From assembly GCA_030426295.1 (NCBI GenBank), contig JAUHYY010000049.1, positions 1 to 7,724 of the forward strand: a stretch of DNA of 7,724 nt, given 5' to 3'. Both the position numbers and the translations under genes were made by a program. The notes below the pieces were generated by a model, which was not told the origin of the DNA, did not search any database, and saw nothing but the letters and a program-made list of their open reading frames with translations. This DNA is from a bacterium. Lineage in GTDB: Bacteria > Patescibacteriota > Gracilibacteria > UBA1369 > GCA-2718715. Of this stretch, positions 1 through 5,384 are shown piece by piece (the first letter of the stretch is position 1; each line of letters starts with the position of its first letter).

Positions 1-60
1 AGGCAACGAGATCGTGTTTATAGGGGTTCTTCCAAAAACATACAAGGAGAGCCCGTATAA
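1..60 (+). CDS. C-terminal tail of an upstream gene (partial, unknown)
   Basis: The reading frame is open from the first base of the window and closes at TAA 58-60, giving 19 residues ending in NIQGEPV. The tail is basic and polar (RQRDRVYRG at the start) and I recognise no family in it. The next gene lies in the same frame, and the 33 bases after the TAA read as plausible protein (TNFELDSFDNE). The tail could therefore be the end of a separate upstream gene of the same operon, or the upstream part of one longer gene interrupted by the TAA. Too little is visible to decide. Confidence 0.45.
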   Translation, partial: RQRDRVYRGSSKNIQGEPV

Positions 61-90
61 ACAAACTTTGAGCTAGACTCATTTGATAAT

Positions 91-96
91 GAGGTG
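91..96 (+). promoter_or_regulatory. Shine-Dalgarno-like GAGGTG favouring a TTG start at 100
   Basis: GAGGTG is a six-base match to the canonical AAGGAGGTGA ribosome-binding sequence. It overlaps the GTG codon at 94, so it cannot serve that codon, but it sits three bases before an in-frame TTG at 100-102. No Shine-Dalgarno-like sequence lies at a useful distance upstream of GTG 94; AAGGAG at 43-48 is about 45 bases away. If it is used, the following protein starts MSARASSEAV and is two residues shorter than annotated here. Confidence 0.35.
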
Positions 97-795
97 GCAT
101 TGTCTGCTAGAGCTTCATCAGAAGCTGTAAGAAGCCTTGATACTAAAAATAAAGCACAGAAGATCGTTAGAGATGTGATGCAGTATGCTGCAACAAAGAC
201 TGGAAACGGAGTTAAAAGAGTAGGTGGTAGCTTGGTATGGGCAGGTAAAACTGCTGGCAAGGTTGCTGCTGCACCGTTTAAGTTAACAGCTGCTGGTGTA
301 AAAAATCTTACAGCCTTTGCTGCATGGGTGGCTAGAAATCCACTTTATGCAGCTGGTAGAGTTGTTTCAGCTCCAATCAGAGTTGTGAATTGGGGAGTAA
401 ATAAAATTGCTATTGCTGTAGGTGATACTCTTTATCAGGTGTCTCAACTTGCTGGTAGAGCCTTTGTAGTTCTTCCTGGTCTTGCTCTTCCTGTGGTCGA
501 AGGGTTTAAGGGAGGTATTAATGCTGCTGCAGAAGGGGGGCAAGCTAAGGTTATGAATCCAAATAGAGTTAAGCTTGAATCTAGAGGTGAAGCTGCAAGA
601 GCATTTGGTGATGGTAGAGTTCAAGATATATCACATGAGCTAAATAGAGAGATTTCGGATATTACTCGAGACTCTTCTAAAAGAGCTGATCGTCGAAGTA
701 GAGCACATGCAGAGTGGGATCAAAACTTTAGAAATGGAGAGGTTGCAAATAATAATGTTGAACGTGATAATGATGATGACGCTCAAGCAGCATAA
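94..795 (+). CDS. 11-residue-repeat amphipathic protein, function unknown
   Basis: I do not recognise this 233-residue protein. It has no signal peptide. Residues 1-38 are helical and mixed in charge. Residues 39-126 form eight consecutive 11-residue units with a small residue (G, G, A, A, G, N, G, G) at the sixth position. Prolines open units at 61, 83 and 94, and Lys/Arg falls on one face, as in APFKLTAAGVKNL (60-72) and APIRVVNWGVNKI (93-105). Residues 127-142 are hydrophobic (LPGLALPVVEGF). The tail from about 150 is strongly charged and probably disordered, ending in DNDDDAQAA. Eleven-residue periodicity is known from lipid-surface-binding amphipathic helices (apolipoproteins, synuclein, perilipins), so membrane coating is a reasonable inference. 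The start is uncertain: GTG 94 lacks a ribosome site and TTG 100 has GAGGTG before it. The frame is bounded upstream by TAA 58-60. A 14-base gap leads to the next gene, which suggests an operon. Confidence 0.8.
   Translation: MALSARASSEAVRSLDTKNKAQKIVRDVMQYAATKTGNGVKRVGGSLVWAGKTAGKVAAAPFKLTAAGVKNLTAFAAWVARNPLYAAGRVVSAPIRVVNWGVNKIAIAVGDTLYQVSQLAGRAFVVLPGLALPVVEGFKGGINAAAEGGQAKVMNPNRVKLESRGEAARAFGDGRVQDISHELNREISDITRDSSKRADRRSRAHAEWDQNFRNGEVANNNVERDNDDDAQAA
208..471 (+). repeat. Eight 11-residue protein repeats within the amphipathic protein
   Basis: Residues 39-126 of the encoded protein align in register as eight blocks of 11: 39-49, 50-60, 61-71, 72-82, 83-93, 94-104, 105-115 and 116-126. 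Position 6 is G/A/N in all eight, position 5 is V/A/T in all eight, and position 3 is K or R in four. The clearest pair is three units (33 residues) apart: AP-F/I-K/R-L/V, three variable residues, then GV. The DNA itself is diverged, so the repeat is visible only in the protein. Confidence 0.6.
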
Positions 796-809
796 TTTAA
801 CTTTAGACA

Positions 810-1160
810 ATGGATAATTATTCAAAATTAATGGAACAACTCCCGAAAACTTTCGAGGAATTTCTTAAGAAAGTGGTTGAAGAACTTGGTTTAGAAGGTC
901 TTAGTAATGAACAGCAAGAACCTTTATTTTATCAACTTCAAATCTTGTTTTCTAATGCAATGATTGAGGCTGCTGATAAAGTTTTAGATGAAGAAGATAG
1001 AAACTATATGGATGCTCACCTACTTGAACATCCTGAGTCTAACGAGTTGGATGTGTATTTTGTTTTGGCAAGCGAGAAAGAGTCCTTCAAAGATGTTATT
1101 AAGAGTACGCTAGATGAGGCATTTGATGAGATCAAATTTTTAAAAGATAGCCTTGAGTAA
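810..1160 (+). CDS. Small acidic helical protein, DUF5663-like
   Basis: This 116-residue protein is acidic, almost all predicted helix, and has no cysteine, signal peptide or membrane segment. The N-terminal block FLKKVVEELGLEGLSNEQQ (about 19-37), the following long helix and the acidic stretch LDEEDRNYMDAHL resemble the DUF5663-type small proteins I associate with Patescibacteria: a LGL-x-x-L motif, two helices, then a C-terminal helix. That match is from memory, is moderate, and the family has no assigned activity. The start is unsettled. ATG 810 and the in-frame ATG 831 (residue 8) both lack a Shine-Dalgarno site. It lies 14 bases after the 11-mer repeat gene, and its stop TAA (1158-1160) shares its last base with the next ATG. 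That arrangement implies coupled translation and related roles. A small adaptor or chaperone for the large membrane protein is possible but is inference. Confidence 0.8.
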   Translation: MDNYSKLMEQLPKTFEEFLKKVVEELGLEGLSNEQQEPLFYQLQILFSNAMIEAADKVLDEEDRNYMDAHLLEHPESNELDVYFVLASEKESFKDVIKSTLDEAFDEIKFLKDSLE

Positions 1161-3361
1161 TGTTTTACGAAAGATTTGTATATTTTGATGCTCCTCCAGA
1201 AGCCCCTGATGGGATTCCTGATTCTGCGGATGCCGAAGTGGCTGCCATTGAACAGGAAGGTCAGGAGGCCAGAGGTGCTTTAGCTGAAGAGTTTGAGGTT
1301 GCTAGACCTTCATCGTCTTTAAGAAAGCAGAATGTGTTGGATTCATTTGCAACTTTGCATGTTGATAATAATTCTTTTGAAGATTGGCTAAAGGAAGATT
1401 TACATTCAGAAGATCACCCATTTAAAAGGCATAATGTTAGGTCGAGGATCCTGACTATTTTTGAGCAGAATGGTATGTCTGACTCGAATGCAGAGTTTTT
1501 GCAAGCCCAGCGTACGGCAATTGAAGCTGAGCGAGCAGGTTCAGATAGAGATCAGGAGGCATTTGATGCTTATATGACTGTGCTTGAGGATTTGCAGGTT
1601 TATCAAAGTCGTGAGGCTCAGTTTGAAGAACCTTTAGACGGACTACGTGAAACAATGGACGAAGCTGGTGAATTTGTAAGTAGAAACGCTGATCTTGCAA
1701 TGAGAAATATCGAAAGATCAGGTACTCTTGGACAAGCTACACTTTATGGTGGTGCTTTCCTTGTTGCTGCAATGATCATGCTTAGAAGTGGTAGAACTGC
1801 TCAAAGAATTAGAAGTATTTTAGGTAGTACTGCAATGTGGGGTGCTTTAGGTGCAGCTGCTGTCTTTATATTACCGCAAACAGTAACTGGGAGGACGATC
1901 CCGCAATGGTTTGAAAGAGTTGTTACTGATGATACTAATAACGAAATAGCTGATTATCTAGGTGCTGAGTATGAGACTGATGAACAGAAAGCTGCTGTAG
2001 ATCATTTGATGTACAGTTTAAGTAATGATAGCGTTGCGGGAGTTCCGTTTTCAAGAATAATTGATGCACATGCAAGTATTAGAGGTCCTGAAGCTCTAAG
2101 AGAGATGCCTGCAAGCGTTCTTGGGGGCTCAAGCAGATTTGATAGTCCTGAAACAAGAGGTTACTTGTATGATGGTATTAGTACTGTAGTAGATAAATTT
2201 GGCCCTGGCTCTGAACTTTATAATAATAATGAGGAAGTACGAGCTGCCTGGGAAACAGGTACTACTTCTAATAAGCCTTGGTCAGAGGTAGTGCTTGATT
2301 TATTTAATGCTGATCCAGATAGTGAAAGACTTACAAGGACTCATACTGGTGAGGTGGCCAGAGGGCTAGGAGGATTTTCTATGAGGCAATATGAACGTGT
2401 AAGGCGTACTAACTTTATGGATAACACTGTAGATAATGCATTTGATGAATTTGATGATGTAAGAGATAAGCTTTATGAAGTAACTTCTGGTCTGCCATAT
2501 GGTTCAGAGTTATTAGCTTTGTTTAATGAAAGAGAGTACCCAGAGGAATATTTAAGAGAGCATGCGTCTTATAGAGTTGATGAGCCTGAAGAAATCGTTG
2601 GACTGCCGAATGTGCAGTTTGCCGATCTTGCACTTGATGCTTATCAAATGGATGAAAGTGGCGAAGGTATCTTTGAGGATGCAGTTGGCATGCAGTACAC
2701 TTTAGTTGAAGTTAGGATCGAGGCTCCATTTGACGATAATATCGTTGATGCAGTGGCTCGTGCTTATAGTGAAGGTTGTGAAAGATTCGCAGGGCCAGAA
2801 GGAGCTGAAATTAATCAGCAAGTACTTTTTGGTGCTATAGATAGAGGTGATGGAACATATTATCTTGCAATGATGAATAGGCCTGCTGGGTCACTAGTAA
2901 GTAATTTAAATCTTGAGATGAGTGCTTTCCCGTTAGATGATCTTGAAGAATTTGGATTTATTGATGACAGAGTACGTCTTGAGCTTATGGTTAAATACCA
3001 AATTAATTGGCAGCAATCTGAGCAAGTTATTAGACATTTTGCTACTGAAGAAAACGATAGTGAAGCTATGTATAATTACTTGTTTAATGATACTGAAGCA
3101 GTTCAGGCTCAGTTTGGTGATAACTATGAGTTTAATGAAACAGGTTTTGCTTTCTACCAAAGTTTAGCTGAGCAAACACAAGAAAGAATTGATAGTACTG
3201 GATTTACGAACGATGAATATGCTGTGCTTTTATACTTGTATTCTGCTGCTTACTTTGATGCAACGATTGCTAATGGACTTGGAGTGTCTGTGGGTAACGC
3301 TGACCAAATTGAGGCTGCTTATCTTCAGAGGCTTGGCGCATATTTAGATAATGCTGCTTAG
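1160..3361 (+). CDS. Large protein with a central transmembrane hairpin, unknown function
   Basis: I do not recognise this 733-residue protein. Residues 1-185 are acidic and mostly helical with coiled-coil-like stretches (about 110-185); the N terminus FDAPPEAPDGIPD is proline-rich. Two hydrophobic segments follow, at about 194-208 (LYGGAFLVAAMIML) and 223-240 (WGALGAAAVFILPQTV). The link between them is basic (RSGRTAQRIR, 209-218). By the positive-inside rule this hairpin would place its loop in the cytoplasm and both long acidic arms outside. Residues 245-733 form a large soluble, acidic, alpha-rich part with one cysteine (540) and no catalytic motif I can name. There is no N-terminal signal peptide, so export of the N-terminal arm would depend on the hairpin. 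The ATG overlaps the preceding TAA (TAATG), which supports this start and translational coupling. It is probably the structural core of the upstream three-gene operon, but no activity can be assigned. Confidence 0.87.
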   Translation: MFYERFVYFDAPPEAPDGIPDSADAEVAAIEQEGQEARGALAEEFEVARPSSSLRKQNVLDSFATLHVDNNSFEDWLKEDLHSEDHPFKRHNVRSRILTIFEQNGMSDSNAEFLQAQRTAIEAERAGSDRDQEAFDAYMTVLEDLQVYQSREAQFEEPLDGLRETMDEAGEFVSRNADLAMRNIERSGTLGQATLYGGAFLVAAMIMLRSGRTAQRIRSILGSTAMWGALGAAAVFILPQTVTGRTIPQWFERVVTDDTNNEIADYLGAEYETDEQKAAVDHLMYSLSNDSVAGVPFSRIIDAHASIRGPEALREMPASVLGGSSRFDSPETRGYLYDGISTVVDKFGPGSELYNNNEEVRAAWETGTTSNKPWSEVVLDLFNADPDSERLTRTHTGEVARGLGGFSMRQYERVRRTNFMDNTVDNAFDEFDDVRDKLYEVTSGLPYGSELLALFNEREYPEEYLREHASYRVDEPEEIVGLPNVQFADLALDAYQMDESGEGIFEDAVGMQYTLVEVRIEAPFDDNIVDAVARAYSEGCERFAGPEGAEINQQVLFGAIDRGDGTYYLAMMNRPAGSLVSNLNLEMSAFPLDDLEEFGFIDDRVRLELMVKYQINWQQSEQVIRHFATEENDSEAMYNYLFNDTEAVQAQFGDNYEFNETGFAFYQSLAEQTQERIDSTGFTNDEYAVLLYLYSAAYFDATIANGLGVSVGNADQIEAAYLQRLGAYLDNAA

Positions 3362-3363
3362 TC

Positions 3364-3392
3364 TTGACAAAATAACTGATTCATACTACAGT
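3364..3392 (+). promoter_or_regulatory. Sigma-70 promoter for the secreted metallopeptidase
   Basis: A consensus -35 TTGACA (3364-3369) is followed by a 17-base spacer and TACAGT (3387-3392), which matches four of six -10 bases. It begins three bases after the stop of the transmembrane-hairpin gene. Transcription would start near 3399, leaving about 15 bases before the ATG at 3414. The leader contains AGAG (3407-3410), a weak ribosome-site candidate that can also pair with CTCT (3397-3400). The peptidase is thus probably expressed separately from the operon before it. Confidence 0.55.
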
Positions 3393-3413
3393 ACCGCTCT
3401 TTAATTAGAGTGG

Positions 3414-4187
3414 ATGCTTCAATCATTAAAAAGATCGGTTGTATTCTGGGTATTTGGACTGCTGCTATTTACTTCAATAGCTTCGTTGGTAGAAAATTCT
3501 TCTGCCGAGTCTAGTTTTTACGGTTCAGATAAGATTATAATTGCCGAAAATTTTGCAGGTACTGCTCCACTTGAAACATGTTTAGATATTTCTCAAAGAG
3601 TTCTCGATAGATTTTCGGGCTTCTTAGATAATTTTGAAAGCTTGATCATACATACTGATACTTCTAAAAGAAGAGGTTTAAGTAATGGCGAGCTCATTTA
3701 TATGCGATGCCTTGATGATCCAGTGGAATTTGAGCATGTATTAATTCATGAAATTGGTCATGTAGTCGATTTAACTTATTTGGAAGGTAGCGACGACGCT
3801 GAAGATTCTTCTTTTGATGACTTTGGAGACCCGGTAAAGGTCGACGATGTTTCATCGGTTTATTACAATATTAGCTGGGATGATACTGATTCAATGAGTG
3901 ATAGTTCTGATAAGAGTCATTTTGCTTCACAGTATGCAGCTACAAATCCTTTTGAAGATTTTGCTGAAACTTTCTTGATGTATGTTGAACATGGAGATTT
4001 GCTGAGATATTTAGCATTCAAAGAAGGTAATACTGCGCTTGCTAAAAAGTATATTTTTATGAAGACAAAGGTCTTTGATGGAAAAGAGTTTAAATCCGGC
4101 AATAGCCTTAGTTTAAAGGCTTTAAGGCTGTTGAAGAATGAATACTCCCCTGTTTTCGATATGACAAAAATGTATAATCTTGTTTAG
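3414..4187 (+). CDS. Secreted HExxH zinc metallopeptidase (putative)
   Basis: This 257-residue protein starts with a signal peptide: KR at 6-7, a hydrophobic core VVFWVFGLLLFTSIASL at 9-25, and a plausible cleavage after SSA (29-31). It could instead stay anchored as an N-terminal membrane helix. The catalytic motif is HEIGHVVD (112-119), with H112 and H116 as zinc ligands and E113 as general base. A third ligand is expected in NPFEDFAETF (178-187), as E181 or E185. This HExxH plus (E)xFAExF layout is that of gluzincin putative zinc peptidases related to anthrax lethal factor-like (M34/ATLF) domains. An Asp/Ser-rich insert lies between the two motifs (about 125-167) and may be a flexible or metal-binding loop. 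C57 and C99 could form a disulfide. It has its own promoter and a tandem TAG TAG stop. Substrate is unknown; the neighbouring membrane protein is one candidate. Confidence 0.85.
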   Translation: MLQSLKRSVVFWVFGLLLFTSIASLVENSSAESSFYGSDKIIIAENFAGTAPLETCLDISQRVLDRFSGFLDNFESLIIHTDTSKRRGLSNGELIYMRCLDDPVEFEHVLIHEIGHVVDLTYLEGSDDAEDSSFDDFGDPVKVDDVSSVYYNISWDDTDSMSDSSDKSHFASQYAATNPFEDFAETFLMYVEHGDLLRYLAFKEGNTALAKKYIFMKTKVFDGKEFKSGNSLSLKALRLLKNEYSPVFDMTKMYNLV

Positions 4188-4201
4188 TAGTTATATCTAA
4201 C

Positions 4202-4229
4202 TTGTTGGTAGGGGGTTTTCATGTATACT
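4202..4229 (+). promoter_or_regulatory. Weak promoter-like sequence before the hairpin pair
   Basis: TTGTTG (4202-4207), a 16-base spacer and TATACT (4224-4229; five of six -10 bases) could start a transcript near 4236. Such a transcript would contain both downstream hairpins and end at the T-run 4342-4347, about 110 bases long. The -35 element is poor and there is no independent support, so this is only a candidate. Confidence 0.2.
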
Positions 4230-4322
4230 TATTTAGCAAAAAGGGTACATGAGGCTTCGGCTTCGATATTCCTTTTTCTCACTTTTCTTGGCCCTCTCTG
4301 TTATATGCGTATTCCAAGTTGA
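4221..4322 (+). CDS. Doubtful 33-residue hydrophobic ORF
   Basis: ATG 4221 follows AGGGGG (4210-4215) at a five-base spacing and opens 33 codons ending at TGA 4320-4322. The product would have a basic N-terminal part (LAKRVHEASAS) and a hydrophobic stretch (IFLFLTFLGPLCYM), like a small membrane peptide. Against it, the ORF runs straight through both terminator-like hairpins, and its stop is the only TGA among the candidate genes here. It is most likely chance, or possibly a leader peptide, and is listed only because the ribosome-site spacing is good. Confidence 0.13.
   Translation: MYTYLAKRVHEASASIFLFLTFLGPLCYMRIPS
4238..4277. terminator. UUCG-capped hairpin, probable bidirectional terminator
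   Basis: AAAAAGG (4238-4244) pairs with CCTTTTT (4271-4277), and an inner stem GAGGC/GCTTC (4251-4255 and 4260-4264) is capped by TTCG. A six-by-six base internal loop separates the two stems. The A-run on one side and T-run on the other let it work in both directions. On + it would end the metallopeptidase transcript 50 bases after its stop. On - it would be the first terminator met by transcripts of the M14 peptidase gene. Confidence 0.6.
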
Positions 4323-4347
4323 ATATTCTAAGGAGAGGGCATTTTTT
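4291..4347 (+). terminator. Rho-independent terminator with a long structured loop
   Basis: GCCCTCTCT (4291-4299) pairs with GGAGAGGGC (4332-4340), nine pairs with one G-T, followed by A and six Ts (4342-4347). The 32-base loop is long for a terminator and holds its own small hairpin (TATTC 4310-4314 with GAATA 4321-4325). The T-run is only on the + side. It protects the tRNA promoter, which begins two bases later, from read-through of the peptidase gene. Confidence 0.65.
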
Positions 4348-4348
4348 A

Positions 4349-4377
4349 TTGAAATGTACTTTAAAACAATGTAAATT
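4349..4377 (+). promoter_or_regulatory. Promoter of the tRNA-His gene
   Basis: TTGAAA (4349-4354, five of six -35 bases) is spaced by 17 bases from TAAATT (4372-4377, four of six -10 bases). Transcription would start around 4384, five or six bases before the mature 5' end of the tRNA. It sits directly after the T-run of the preceding terminator, so the tRNA appears to be an independent unit. Confidence 0.5.
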
Positions 4378-4389
4378 CATTTGGAAAAT

Positions 4390-4467
4390 GGTGCCTGTAG
4401 CTCAGTTGGTTAGAGCGCTAGGTTGTGGTTCTAGAGGTCGTGGGTTCGAAACCCATCAGGCACCCCA
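4390..4467 (+). tRNA. tRNA-His (anticodon GUG)
   Basis: A full cloverleaf can be drawn. The acceptor stem GTGCCTG (4391-4397) pairs perfectly with CAGGCAC (4457-4463). The D stem is GCTC/GAGC. The anticodon stem CTAGG/TCTAG encloses the loop TTGTGGT with anticodon GTG. The T arm is GTGGG-TTCGAAA-CCCAT with one G-T pair. A G precedes the acceptor stem (4390) opposite C73 (4464), the G-1:C73 identity element of histidine tRNAs. CCA is encoded (4465-4467). It decodes CAC and CAU. The gene has its own promoter and stands alone. Only base 4468 separates its CCA from the stop codon of the opposing M14 peptidase gene, and no terminator is visible beyond it on this strand. Confidence 0.96.
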
Positions 4468-4468
4468 T

Positions 4469-5311
4469 TTAAATTAGATATAAAGTTGAGATAATCGCTT
4501 CTTTTTGTCTTGCCCAATCGCTGCCCCATCTTGTTGATCCTTCGATTTCAATGTAGTTTATTTCGTGTATATCACACCATTCTGCGAGGGTTCCTGTTTG
4601 ATCTAGTTGTTGCCAATAGCCTTTTTGTAAAAGTTTGAATCCTGAGTGTTTTGCAAAATTTGATGCTAGCTCTTGTGATTTTCTTGTTGCCCCCCCGAGT
4701 ACATCTCTTCCTGCATTATGAAATGAAAATATTGTCGATATTTTCTGGTCTTTAATAAACTTAGTAAAGTGTCTAATTTCTGGTTCAGATTCAGGGGTTT
4801 CTCCACAATAGACTGTTGTTTTGTTAGAGTAGTTTTGTCCGTGTTTCCAGTATGAGTTTTGTTGAAAACTAGGTGTATTGAAGTTTCTGTTTAAGTCTAC
4901 ATTGTTTGAATTGAATCTTCCTGATCTTCCGCCGCTAAAATAGCCGGGTGATTCCATTGCTATTTTGTACCCATCTGGATTTAAACAAGGTATTACGTAG
5001 ATAGTGTAGTCTTTTAGACTAGACTGACTCTTAAGTGCCCAGTTGGCTATATGTTTTGCTAGTTTAATGGTGCCAACTTCATTTCCATGTATTGCTGATA
5101 GATACATTATTTTCTTTGTTCCGTTTCCAATCTTGTAGCAGAGAATGTCTTTATTATTTACTGAGCTGCCTATTGTGATGCTCTTTAAGTTTTTATTTAG
5201 CTTAGGCTCTTTGATGATTTTGTCTTGGATTAAACCTGTTAGTCCTCTCTTTAGATTCCCAAGAGTTTTGCGCATAGTTTTTGAACTTAAGACTTTGTCT
5301 AATTCTAGCAT
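4469..5311 (-). CDS. M14 zinc carboxypeptidase, MpaA-like
   Basis: This 280-residue protein carries the full M14 signature. HGNE (75-78) gives zinc ligands H75 and E78, and H198 in FSFHNAG is the third ligand. NPDGY (111-115) and DLNRNF (139-144, with the substrate-binding N-R pair) follow in order, then SEPE (175-178). The likely catalytic glutamate is E255 in YIEIEG, with E257 as the alternative. The segment before the core (about 45-75) follows the pattern of MpaA-type M14 enzymes. There is no signal peptide or membrane segment, so it should act in the cytoplasm. MpaA enzymes cleave the gamma-D-glutamyl-diaminopimelate bond of murein tripeptide during peptidoglycan recycling, a reasonable but unproven role here. 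It is somewhat longer than E. coli MpaA because of about 40 extra N-terminal residues. ATG 5311 is preceded by AAAGAG at only two bases, so the ribosome site is weak; ATG at residue 13 is an alternative. It lies 73 bases downstream of the next - strand gene. Confidence 0.92.
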   Translation of the reverse strand: MLELDKVLSSKTMRKTLGNLKRGLTGLIQDKIIKEPKLNKNLKSITIGSSVNNKDILCYKIGNGTKKIMYLSAIHGNEVGTIKLAKHIANWALKSQSSLKDYTIYVIPCLNPDGYKIAMESPGYFSGGRSGRFNSNNVDLNRNFNTPSFQQNSYWKHGQNYSNKTTVYCGETPESEPEIRHFTKFIKDQKISTIFSFHNAGRDVLGGATRKSQELASNFAKHSGFKLLQKGYWQQLDQTGTLAEWCDIHEINYIEIEGSTRWGSDWARQKEAIISTLYLI

Positions 5312-5384
5312 ATCTCTTTGAGATGCTTGCTAACGTGTACCCGGCTTTATTGCAAAGTAGGTTCTAGCTGTATAGCTGACTGTA

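Noticed and set aside
58..60. UAA read as a sense codon joining the first two frames
   Set aside because: UAA reassignment is not known in bacteria, and other genes here end at TAA. A true stop, mutation or sequencing error is simpler.
3399..3409. CTTTAATTAGA shared between the peptidase leader and the 382-residue gene promoter (7625-7635)
   Set aside because: It is an AT-rich 11-mer, its position relative to the two promoters differs, and several such matches are expected by chance in this length of sequence.
4440..4467. The tRNA-His 3' end as an attachment site for an integrated element
   Set aside because: No second copy of the tRNA 3' end was found elsewhere in the window, and there is no integrase or phage-like gene beside it.
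5320..5357. A promoter (TTGCAA with TAGCAA at 17 bases) for the M14 gene
   Set aside because: The -10 matches only three of six bases and the gap to the ATG does not fit the layout of the other promoters, so I could not support it.
5365..5378. Direct repeat TAGCTG-TA-TAGCTG in the gap before the M14 gene
   Set aside because: Two 6-base copies at 8-base spacing are too short to support a binding-site claim, and no promoter can be placed around them with confidence.
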